Shown here: positions 9,701-17,454 of the stretch, piece by piece
Layout of the letters: the number at the start of each line of letters is the position of its first letter
Numbering within the stretch: position 1 is the first letter of the stretch
Assembly (NCBI GenBank): GCA_011800805.1
Contig: MPNW01001081.1
Span: 1 to 17,500, forward strand
Length of the DNA stretch: 17,500 nt
From: Hirudo medicinalis
Taxonomy: Eukaryota; Annelida; Clitellata; Hirudinida; Hirudinidae
Direction: 5' to 3'
Notes under the pieces: model-generated
Database searches by the model: none
Told to the model about the DNA's origin: nothing
Seen by the model: only the letters and a program-made list of their open reading frames with translations
Translations under genes and position numbers: made by a program

Positions 9701-11199
9701 TGTTTACGAGGATGATAACAACAGAATTCAGGTTTACATAGTATACTGTTTTTGTTTTTTGTAGCTATTATTTTTATTACTAGTGTTAGCTTCTGAATCA
9801 TGAATGCCATTTGCTTTCCAGGGGTGCCAACATAAACTGCAAAGATGCAGATGGAAGGACCATCCTGCACGCCCTTGCCCTAGAGATCGGAAACACGAGG
9901 AAAAACTTTTCGCCAGAGAAGGCCATCAAGATGGCTGGCTTTCTCCTCGACAATCAAGCCAATCCTGAGGAAAGAGACCTGGAAGGCAGGAGTGCTCTCC
10001 ACTTGGCGGCACTCCAAGGAAATTATCCTATGGCTGAGCTGTTCTTGGCCCGGAGCAAGGGATCCGACCTGGTGCTTTCTGACTGCGAGGGGAGAACACC
10101 TTTCCACCTAGCGGCCTGGAGGGGCTTTTTGCCCTTGGTGGAGTTGTTTCTGGAAAGAGGCGCAGAGATAAATAGACAGTGCATCAGAGGGGAGACTGCC
10201 CTTTGGTTGGCCTCCAAAGAGGGTCATGCCAATGTGGCAGCAACTTTGCTGAAGTGGGGAACCGATGCTGAAATGGCAGACAACCAGGGTCGCACGCCTT
10301 ACAGGATTGCCTCCAAGCATGGCCATCAGAATGTTCTGAAGGTGCTAAGAGAATTTGGATGTTCGTCTAAGATCGCCCTCGGAGTGGGGAGCAAGAAACT
10401 GGGGTCGAGTCCCTCAACTGTAACCAGCGGTTTGGGCTCATCACTAGAGAGAAAGAACCTCGAGGGATTTGTAAATGGCCATGGAGGAAAGCAAGGAGAT
10501 TCGACGAGGTCCTACCTCTTGCATTCAAAGAATGGGCGCTCTCCCGTCACGTGCAGATCGTTCTCCACCAATCAGAGCTCCAGCAGTAGTGGATGCGAGA
10601 GTGGATTGGGCAGACAGCAGCAAGCCAGCCAGCTGCAAAGAAGGCAGGACTACATGAGGCAAAGCAAATCCATCGACTACTCGACCCAGCCAATTCCCCC
10701 TTCATCCTCTTCGTCCCTCATCAACTCTCTGCTTTCCCCGGTACAGGAACCTTCCGTGCAGAAGAATCGCTCGTCCGCATCCTCTCCACCATTCAGCTGC
10801 TCCTTCCTTGCATCTCCTGCCATCAGCTGCCAATTCATGGCCTCCCCTCTGAGTGAAGTGCACAGCTTCAAGGCTTCTCCATTGGGAGCAGACGAGAACT
10901 TTGTCGGAAACTCGGTCGGGCCTTTCCGACCCGACGAAATGGTCATCGAACCGATATGGCAAAGACACCAAGAGGGCCATGGATCTAAGGCAGGCCGCAA
11001 CGTTGGCCTCGTTGCCAGCGGAATAAGCTCCCCAGAAACGAGGAAAAAACGTAACGGCATCGTCACCAATCCCTGCTTCTCCTCTGCCTCTTCCTCCGTC
11101 ACTCTGGATTCGGCCGCCCACTCCCCTTCGGCCTCGGCGTCGCGCGGTGCCGTCCTAAGGCCGAAGGGTTTGGTTCTGAAAAGAGAAACTCCACTCTGA
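3783..11199 (+). CDS. ANKRD50: ANKRD50 orthologue, NTPase-ankyrin protein
   Basis: Six exons (3783-5738, 5998-6168, 6413-6583, 7195-7419, 7671-7891, 9822-11199) join in frame, with intron phases 0,0,0,0,2, into 1,373 aa; human ANKRD50 is about 1,430. Residues 1-25 ([18 protein letters not shown]…) match the family N-terminus, fixing the start. A STAND-type NTPase follows: Walker A GGPGCGKT at 40-47, Walker [11 protein letters not shown] at 152-161, and [13 protein letters not shown] near 191-203. After a winged-helix-like region and a charged linker (about 485-557) come 16 ankyrin repeats (558-1095). The fifth carries the insertion LCVPASEGH, which vertebrate ANKRD50 shares. A Ser-rich disordered tail contains [12 protein letters not shown] (1323-1334) and ends RETPL, again as in the family. 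Vertebrate ANKRD50 works with SNX27-retromer in endosome-to-plasma-membrane recycling; that role here is inferred. Four of five donors are weak (GTTGGT, GTCAGG, GTTGAT, GTGATG). TANC proteins share the architecture but not these motifs. Confidence 0.95.
6584..7194 (+). other. ANKRD50 intron 3
   Basis: A 611-bp intron between the exon ending in SALQ and the exon starting AAVSMGH. It opens GTTGAT, ends ctctacag, and holds GAT-rich simple sequence (about 6607-6660 and 6742-6760) followed by SINE-like copy A. Removing it restores the 33-residue ankyrin period exactly, which supports both splice sites. Confidence 0.85.
6859..7028 (+). repeat. SINE-like dispersed repeat, copy A
   Basis: The core 6859-6954 (starting AATGGGTTGCG, ending CCTTGGGAAGG) aligns without gaps over 96 bp with the reverse complement of 8283-8378. 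Similarity continues about 75 bp further through ttaacaaaaagc and cctctgatg to the tail aaatgaagcacatttacatt. A B-box-like string gttcgaaac at 6912-6920 suggests tRNA ancestry, but a nearby A box is not clear. It sits sense in ANKRD50 intron 3. It may start earlier (near 6800), where similarity to copy B is weak. Confidence 0.8.
7420..7455 (+). repeat. GAT microsatellite at splice donor
   Basis: The donor of ANKRD50 exon 4 (AAG|GTGATG) is the first unit of a GAT run. The exon 4/5 junction is still convincing because it gives [13 protein letters not shown], a normal ankyrin helix. Unspliced RNA would read poly-Met and then stop at 7521. Confidence 0.85.
8145..8164. repeat. perfect 20-bp AT-rich palindrome
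   Basis: Each 10-base arm (aaattctttt) pairs exactly with the other and there is no loop. It lies about 40 bp before the tail of SINE-like copy B. In DNA this AT-rich it may be chance. Confidence 0.8.
8204..8430 (-). repeat. SINE-like dispersed repeat, copy B
   Basis: On the minus strand the 96-bp core at 8378-8283 matches copy A, including the B-box-like gttcaaaac, TGGCAAAGGTGG (A-box-like) and CACCCTTGGGAAGG. The tail runs to acatttacattt near 8204, passing into short acattt-type repeats. Upstream, ttgaatcctaatggaggaaag near 8409-8389 is shared with fragment D, so the full element is probably at least 220 bp. It lies antisense in ANKRD50 intron 5. Confidence 0.78.
8650..8695. repeat. ATT/ATC microsatellite
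   Basis: About nine ATT units followed by ATC units, inside ANKRD50 intron 5. Confidence 0.9.
9213..9297. repeat. ATC/ATT/AGT microsatellite
   Basis: ATC units grade into ATT, then four AGT units, then ATT again, inside ANKRD50 intron 5. The sequence is compound and imperfect. Confidence 0.9.
9384..9450 (-). repeat. SINE-like repeat, possible 5' fragment D
   Basis: On the minus strand, ttgaatcctgatggatgaag (9436-9417) closely matches the 5' part of copy B. Beyond it, toward 9384, only loose similarity to the core remains (ggttgcc…ggaatgggg). It may be a truncated or decayed copy. Confidence 0.4.
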
Positions 11200-12293
11200 G
11201 CCAGTAAAGACAGAGCCGAGGGGTTTTTCTTCGAGCGACGTCGCTTTTGTTTCTAACCTTTGTCCTACCTTGTTTCTTCAAGTCTCACTGTTGGTTGGTG
11301 TTTGGTGTCTTTAGTTTCTAGTTGCCAAGTCTTCGCTAATCGAGTGGATCTAACCATCTCATGGATCCTCTTAAAGAACTTTCAGGTGGGCGAGTTTTTG
11401 CCCAGTTTCCTTCTCAAGAACCTTCTGACGAAGAACGAGGTTGTTGACACTCTCAGAATAAATTCGAGTTTTTTCAGCTTGGATGAATCCTTCATAAGTT
11501 CGGAACGATTTTGCCGAGGCCGGCTCGACGTCCGGTTCGAAGACGAGGACTTCGTTTCGGTTTTATTTATTCGGAATTTTCCTACGATGGGGTGGAATCG
11601 TTTTCTACGTCGGAGTTTCGTTGTTGTTGTTATCGTGACCAGCAAATTTTGTACAGATTTTTCCAATTTGTATGTATTAGATGCAATCGTGGAATCCCTC
11701 ATTCTATCTTTTTCTTTCTACGGCCCGACCGCGAGATCCGGGCCAGGAGTGATAATTTTCGATATCTCACCTTGTTAGCTATAACTCTGCACCTTGGATA
11801 TTTACCGACCATAATCAAAGGTTTTTCTGAGCGTGTCCATATCGAGATACTCTTCTGCAATGTTTTTCACTTAGTTGTCATTGTCTAGATGTTCCATCAT
11901 CTGTTTTTTTTGTTTGTTGTTGCCATCGTAAACACATAAATTATCAACTGCAGATGTGATTTTTCCTCATCTCGTGCTGTTTATCATCCCCTTTCTACTT
12001 AGGCTGGACCGTTCGGGCTACTGAGTTAAGTTTCTTGGTTTGTTAAGCCATATATCCGTTAATAACTTTAACGGGTCTTTGCCCAGTCTCTGCCGACCTA
12101 ATTTCAGGCAAAAGGAAGAGCTTTTTAGATTCAACTTTGCCTTTAGAAGCGTGCGTATGTAAATTCGTGCCACTGATTCTCGTTGGCTGGTTGAATGAAA
12201 ATCTTCCTTTTATGGTGAATCTCATATAATTTAATAGCTTAGGTTTAACAAATCTTCCTGTCTCAAACTACATTTGTTTTCTAGGCTTAATGA

Positions 12294-12299
12294 AATAAA
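12294..12299 (+). terminator. ANKRD50 poly(A) signal, proximal
   Basis: AATAAA within aaataaaaaaaaaag, about 1.1 kb beyond the stop codon. A second hexamer follows 57 bp later; which is used cannot be told from sequence. Confidence 0.5.
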
Positions 12300-12328
12300 A
12301 AAAAAGTATCCGTGTTCCTAAATACTGT

Positions 12329-12334
12329 TTTAAT
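12329..12334 (-). terminator. possible poly(A) signal of the 69-aa gene
   Basis: ATTAAA on the minus strand, 87 nt past the stop codon at 12421. It is a variant hexamer, so support is moderate. It lies between the two plus-strand signals of ANKRD50, so the two 3' ends would overlap. Confidence 0.35.
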
Positions 12335-12350
12335 GTATCTTTGTTAAGCA

Positions 12351-12356
12351 AATAAA
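12351..12356 (+). terminator. ANKRD50 poly(A) signal, distal
   Basis: AATAAA in gcaaataaaagatc, followed within about 30 bp by T-rich tracts (ttttttt) that resemble a downstream element. It is the better of the two signals. Confidence 0.55.
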
Positions 12357-12420
12357 AGATCATAATGTTTTTTTGCCAGTGGTTATTTTTTTTTGGCTGC
12401 AAACAACAAAACTGAGGCAA

Positions 12421-12740
12421 TCAAGATGGAGAATCAACAGTCGTTTCGCTGGCACAAGTCTGGAGTGGAGTAGGTGACGCTGGCTTTGATGTCTTCAAGG
12501 CTTCCTTATTCTAAACAAATGTAAGGGTTGACAAATAGTTACATAGCAAGACAACACGACTTTTTGTTAAGTTCTCCATTTTGGGAACTCGTCGTCTGGG
12601 CGATGGAAAAATCTATTTACCTTGGTCGTATAGTACTCGTCTGGGAAATGGATATCTTCAAGCGATGGTAATGGCACTCCGCGGCCAATTGCCGACAACG
12701 CCACCGCTTCTGGCACTGATTGCCCAGATATTTCCTCCAT
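12421..12740 (-). CDS. unrecognised two-exon gene, 69-aa protein
   Basis: Exon 1 (12621-12740, ATG in context CGCAATGG) and exon 2 (12421-12510, ending TGA) are 120 and 90 nt, both multiples of three. They join across a 110-bp intron with donor GTAAAT and acceptor tttgtttag. The product begins MEEISGQSVPEA, contains GRGVPLPSLEDIHFPDEYY, and ends in a Ser/Thr/Pro-rich stretch (TSKPASPTPLQTCASETT). It is acidic at first and polar throughout, with no signal peptide or membrane segment, and is probably largely disordered. I do not recognise the family. Evidence is the clean phase-0 splice and non-random peptide; both exons are GC-richer than their surroundings. The frame stays open upstream of the ATG to about 12829, so a longer N-terminus is possible. 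It lies tail-to-tail with ANKRD50 and in tandem downstream of the SNARE gene. Confidence 0.5.
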
Positions 12741-13669
12741 TGCGAGTATGTCGAATTTGAGAATTCTTATGATATTGGAGAACCACCGATGAAAAACACG
12801 CGTAACTCCGGCCTCAGACTTAGATCTTGTTTATTTAAAGCGCGGGTTATACTTTGTAAAAAGGAATGGTTCATAACTCATTTTTTTAATAATTTTAGAA
12901 GCGAAGTAATGCAAAATTAGCCAATACAGTTTGTACTAAATCCAAGCTTTTACCATGCAAGCCTTTGTCGAAGCGCTCAAATTAATTTAGTAAACTTCGC
13001 CGGAGATAACGAAATAAATAAGCGAGGGGATTACTATCGTACATTTTATTTGTAATTTGCTGTTACTGGCTACGCTCCAAATTTATCGTTAAGGTGATTC
13101 CAGTCCAATACTAACTATAGCTTTTGCAGACAAATCGCCTATTGCAACCAAACACGAGAAAGCGCCAGCATTCCAGAACGAATCACTAAAAACTGTGACC
13201 CTTCTAGAATAACATTTCAGCATTGCCGCATTACAAGTAGACCAACAGTATATGAACACATACCATCTGTGATGGCTGATGGTGGTACTCAATGATGACA
13301 CTCATCACTTGGTGATGACTCAGTAAAATGAAACCATTATTATTTCTGAAATCATACAAACAAGGAAAGACCTGTCATGAAACACAAGAGAAAAATGCTC
13401 GTGGACAAACGATGGCAGAGTATTTGGAATAAAATGGCGAGCAACAATCGACCTTTCCGAGAATGTTTCACACTGGTTCGGTCACAAATGGAGACTTCCG
13501 GGCAAAGTCTCACAATGACACCGACGATGGCAACAGCACACTTAAACACAAAGACATGATGAACTCACAATCAAGAATAGTGGTAATAAATAAATATTAT
13601 GATTTTGATAAATACATTCGTGGTAACCGACAGGGTTATCGAAATAGCTCAAACTCTTAAATGTGCCAA
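12741..13669 (-). other. spacer and 3' UTR of the SNARE gene
   Basis: This holds the unmarked promoter of the 69-aa gene and the 3' UTR of the Vti1a-like gene. The first canonical minus-strand AATAAA after the SNARE stop is at 13045-13050, about 620 nt away. A short hairpin (tcatcac-ttg-gtgatga) lies near 13302-13318. A plus-strand frame at 13377-13559 (60 codons from ATG) is open, but has no supporting splice or family signal. Confidence 0.45.
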
Positions 13670-16033
13670 TCAGTGAGGTCTGAAGATGAAATACAGAGTG
13701 ATGCAGACAATGATGAGCATGAATAATCCCAACAGGACCATCAAGAATCTGTTCTGGATTGTCCTGTTAAGAAATAATTAATTAATTAATATCAATTATG
13801 TAATCAACTGACACGATTTTATTATTAAGCAGTCTACTTTACAAAAGGCACACAAATAAGAAGAAAAGTGATCTAATCTAACCTAACTCGACTAAAATTA
13901 TAAAAATACTCAGTCTCAGAATAAACACTAATGCTGGCCATGACCATCATCACCTAGGTGGTCTAACAAACTTAATGCAATTATTAATTAATTAATTGAA
14001 AACGAGTTAAAATATTTACAATAAATTATATTGTCGTCATCATCATCAACACCACCACCATCATCATCATCATACCTCCTTAACATAGAAGACAAGACCC
14101 TCGAACTCTTTCCCAGTTCCTCGTTTGTCTTTTGGAGCTGAAAGTTCAAAGCAGTTATCAGTTGACCTTCATTGGGATGACGTCACAGAGGTCGCCTTAA
14201 GTTCAAGGTCACTCACCCGGCCCCGCGACCTTTGCAGGGTGTTCCTCTGATGGCTCAAATCCTCGAGGACCTGAGCCCCGATTTGTTCTGCAAGAAGAAA
14301 ATTTGAACAACAAGTGCACAAAAGTAACACAAGAAAACAAAACTACAATTAATAAGCAATACAAGTTATCGTCATTATAATAATAATAATTTAATATAAA
14401 TTAATGAATAACGAATAATGATTAATAGAATAATTAATACTAACTAACCCACAAATGCATTAACCTGAAATTACACAATCAAGAGCAGCTCCACTTACAA
14501 AAAATTATGAATGAAGTCTTTCTTAACTGAGCCTTACAAACATATAAGAAGTATAAAAATTAAAATCAATGTATGATTATGCAACACATCCACTCAATAA
14601 TATTATTTTGCAGGTTGGCCGAAAGGGTTGCATTCCTGCACTCGACAGTACGGGCACCGATCACAACGTGTCGTGCTCGAAATCCGGCCTGCACTGCCCT
14701 TGGCAGGCACCCTTGGGTGTCAATGGTTAAAAATAAGCGACCGACCGGTTTCGATGCAAATCCGATATCCATCCCCGAGCCTCTGAAGGGAGTTTTCCAT
14801 TCTGTCCGTGTTGTCCAATAGCTTGGCTCTCTGGCATAAGAAGTATATAATATTGTCTGACATTCATTCTTAAGAAATAACTCAACAAGACTCGAAGCCA
14901 CTAACTCTACAACTTCATCAATCAATATTTATTATTCTGTAATAAATTATCATAATCACAAAGCAGTAATTAATTTTGCCATTGGGTAATAAATTATTGT
15001 AATTACAAAGCGCCAATTAATAATACTATTCAGTAATAAATTATCATTATAGTGACACTCGACCGACCATGTCTTCGGTGACTAAGGCATCGTCGCTGCC
15101 AAACAGTTCGTCCCTCATGTGGGCTTCTCTTGGCATGGAGACGAGAGCTTTCTTCTGATCATGCAGAAAAATAATTTATCAGTTAACTGATGTAATTAAA
15201 CAGTTATGGGTTACTAATGATGAGTAGTGATAGCGATAATAATAACAATGGTATCTAATTTGAACGTAATGAAATAAATGTTGTTATTGACAATAATAAC
15301 TCTATTCTATTTTTGGTAATAATGGTAATTTATTACATACTAATTATGTAATGGTTTTTATTAATATCCACTCATTTTAATCCACCAGTTATTGAAATGT
15401 CATAAACTTACAACGAAGAATTCTACTAGAAAATAAGTAATGATAGATTACAGTGGAATTGTAACGAATTACTTTGTAACAAATCTTTGTACTCACATAA
15501 TCACTTTCGAGTTTGTTCAACTCAACTTCGTAGCTTTTCAAGCAGGTCTGAAACTTCTCCCTGTCCTTCTGAGCCACTGTTCTGATTTCCAAGTCGATTT
15601 GTTCAAGCTTAAAGTATAAAATACTTCAATCAAGTGAAAATAATTTATTAATTAATTTATTTTAAACCAAATAGCTTGGTTGGCATTTCAACAGAAGGTT
15701 ACTGTTTTTTTTCTTAACGTAAAGATTTTGGGTTCTTTTTGTTAATGTAAGTTAATGTCATAAATAATCTATTTCTTTAAGACTACGTTAAGATTTGATG
15801 CTTAATTTTACCAAGTCGTGAGCATCTCGCAATAGCTGTTGAATTTTGTTGGATGCCTGGTTTTTTTCGTCTAAAATGAAACAAAATATCGCACTTAATG
15901 CTGGTATCGTTTTTTTTTTTCAAAAGTGTTGAAACCTACTCCCAGATAGCTTTAACAATTTATTCGTCTCAGCTACGATTTCGGCGGTGATCAGTGAAAA
16001 GTGCTCCTGGTAATCCGTTATGACAGAAGCCAT
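13670..16033 (-). CDS. VTI1A: Vti1a-like Qb-SNARE
   Basis: Eight exons join in frame: 15940-16033, 15812-15870, 15497-15607, 15068-15154, 14746-14830, 14217-14287, 14076-14137 and 13670-13763. The product has 220 aa (human Vti1a 217). Residues 1 to about 95 form the N-terminal three-helix domain (MASVITDYQEHFSLITAEI; LEQIDLEIR near 52-60). The SNARE motif spans about 125-190 (RAKLLDNTDRMENSL; EQIGAQVLEDLSHQRNTL; ELGKSSRVLSSMLRRTIQNR) and a single C-terminal membrane anchor about 196-216 ends in RPH. The heptad places Gln159 at the zero layer. Vti1a pairs with Qa, Qc and R-SNAREs for fusion at the trans-Golgi and early endosomes. Length, exon phases (1,0,0,0,1,0,2) and gap-free alignment make it complete. 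Two donors are GTCGGT, unusual but identical. Vti1b is the alternative, but the IQNR junction and sequence favour Vti1a. Confidence 0.93.
14032..14075 (-). repeat. GAT microsatellite at SNARE splice donor
   Basis: Read on the minus strand, the donor of SNARE exon 7 (AG|GTATGATGATG) runs straight into GAT, GGT and GTT units. The same arrangement is seen at ANKRD50 exon 4. Confidence 0.88.
14612..14739 (+). repeat. SINE-like dispersed repeat, copy C
   Basis: The core at 14622-14721 (AAAGGGTTGCATTCCTGCA … CACCCTTGGGTGTC) aligns with copies A and B but is more diverged. The B-box-like string reads gctcgaaatcc. Downstream, caatggttaaaaataagc still matches the aatcattaacaaaaagc of copy A. The copy lies in SNARE intron 5, antisense to the gene, and ends within about 7 bp of the donor of exon 5 (exon edge 14746). 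Confidence 0.7.
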
Positions 16034-17454
16034 GTCAGATGTTTATGTTTACTCGTCTGGATGAAGTAGGATGAATAATGCTGCCAATTCTTTCACAACT
16101 TCATTTTTCTAATTTAAGAAGAAAACATTTCTTTTTTTATATTAAAAAAAAATTTAGTTAACACAACGTGGAGTAATATATTTAAACATTCAGGAATGTT
16201 GTTTACAAGATGAAAGTTCACTTTAGGAGTGTCTAAAAGTTCTTTAAAAATATTGTTAAAGAAATTCTTGACATTTTTCTAAATGTTAAAACTGTATGGA
16301 ACATCGGTATAGAATTTCATTTCTAAGCTCAAGTTAGTCATGAATGTTTAATATTCATCAACAAATTCCAAATAAAATATTTTTTAAATAACTTAATCGC
16401 ACATTTAAATTTGTAAATAATAAAGAATCATTGATAGAAATAAGTTTGAGCAAAATAGTCAATTACAAATGTTTTTTGCCTATGATTATCTCAGCGTGGA
16501 TCTCAGTGTGACATCTAAACAGTTAATTATGAAAGTATTAATTATTAACCCGAGGGCACTGAAAGCAATTCACACTTCCTAGAAGAAGTATTACGACTAC
16601 TAGCTACTTCTTACTTTCCTAGAAGCATATGCTCAAGTTTATTTTGTCTTTTCATTTCCCCAATTTTTTGACATCTTGAAAATTACAAATTTCTCATCTT
16701 AACAGTTTTACTTTTTTTACCTTTAAAATTCAATAAATAAACGCTTAAGTGCAATTTAATGAATCACCGAGGGGTCAAATCATGAATTGGACGCGAAAAC
16801 TCCGGCTAAAAATTAGAATAGAAACACCTTGTTGTTGCCTTTTGAAAATTTGGGTTCTTTAGGCCGTCTCAGAGAAGCATTGAATAGGGAGAGCCATTTA
16901 TTTTTTGACTACGGTAGTAGTATTTAAGAGGAATTAACTTCCTAGTTGTTGGTAGGATAACTACGCTTGATATGTTTGTCTGTGTTCTACTAATTGCGAT
17001 CTCATATTTACCTAGGCGATAAAAATATTTAATAATATTTATAAATGTCTCATTAGCGAGTTTGTGTCTTGATTTTGAAAAGTTCCATAACAACCCTATC
17101 AGCAAAAGGTAGGATTTCGTTGTTCGTGAGAGCTCTTGACGGTTGTCACACCCTTTTTTGACGCTCCAAATTTTTCAACATTTGTGTCATCGTGAATTTA
17201 TTAGTCATCATTATTTGTTTTATCGTGAAATTATTAATCACCATTTATTAATCACCATTTATTAATCACCATTTATTAATCACCATTTATTAATCACCAT
17301 TTATTAATCACCATTTATTAATTGCTTTCCAACTCGTGAACATTTCTATCGTGAACAATCATTCACAACCAATGTCAGCGTTGTTTAGTTTTACGGATTT
17401 TTTTTTGATTTTTTAAAGCCTGCTTTCTGAGGATTTGGAATCTAAAAAAAAAAA
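16034..17454. other. divergent intergenic region
   Basis: AT-rich DNA between the SNARE gene and the plus-strand gene at the window edge. No exon was seen. It holds an 8-bp inverted repeat (aagaagta…tacttctt) near 16580-16612, the 14-bp tandem array at 17231-17322, four copies of tcgtgaa around that array, and an A-run directly before the next ATG. Confidence 0.6.
17231..17322. repeat. 14-bp tandem array, six exact units
   Basis: Six identical copies of ttattaatcaccat occupy 17231-17314, followed by a partial copy (ttattaat). Perfect identity implies recent expansion. The array ends about 130 bp before the start codon at 17455. Confidence 0.95.

Larger units (their letters stand above)
7892..9821 (+). 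other. ANKRD50 intron 5, long
   Basis: The largest intron in the window (1,930 bp, phase 2), opening GTATGT and ending tttccag. It splits the codon for Arg in [16 protein letters not shown]. It contains a perfect 20-bp palindrome, SINE-like copy B and a fragment D (both antisense), and two ATT/ATC microsatellites. I saw no further exon of ANKRD50 and no nested gene on either strand. Confidence 0.85.
11200..12370 (+). other. ANKRD50 3' UTR
   Basis: From the TGA at 11197-11199 to the probable poly(A) sites. The part at 11257-11888 is unusually free of stop codons in several frames (one plus frame stays open for 174 codons), but those frames start with TTG or lie in other phases and show no recognisable protein. 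An AATAAA also occurs at 11457-11462, so a short 3' UTR form of about 280 nt is possible. Poly-T and poly-A runs cluster near 11905 and 12300. Confidence 0.65.

Noticed and set aside
3783..11199. STAND NTPase plus ankyrins as an NLR-type immune gene
   Set aside because: The N-terminus, the LCVPASEGH repeat insertion and the RETPL tail identify ANKRD50; there is no death, TIR or NACHT-associated effector domain.
11260..11778. 172-aa ORF downstream of ANKRD50
   Set aside because: It starts with TTG, lies in the 3' UTR, competes with other open frames on both strands, and shows no domain, splice or codon evidence. The lack of stops is noted but not explained.
13377..13559. 60-aa plus-strand ORF (MKHKRKMLVDKRW…)
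   Set aside because: Short, without family match, poly(A) signal or splice support, and inside the probable 3' UTR of the SNARE gene.
14566..14925. 119-aa minus-strand and 82-aa plus-strand ORFs
   Set aside because: They run through SINE-like copy C and across the real 85-nt SNARE exon in the wrong frame.
3783..16033. Functional cluster of endosomal genes (ANKRD50 with Vti1a)
   Set aside because: Both proteins act in endosomal traffic, but they lie on opposite strands with an unrelated small gene between them; two genes are too few to claim clustering without conserved synteny.
17231..17322. CRISPR-like array
   Set aside because: The units are contiguous with no spacers, in a eukaryotic genome; it is a minisatellite. 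The same holds for 450-601.
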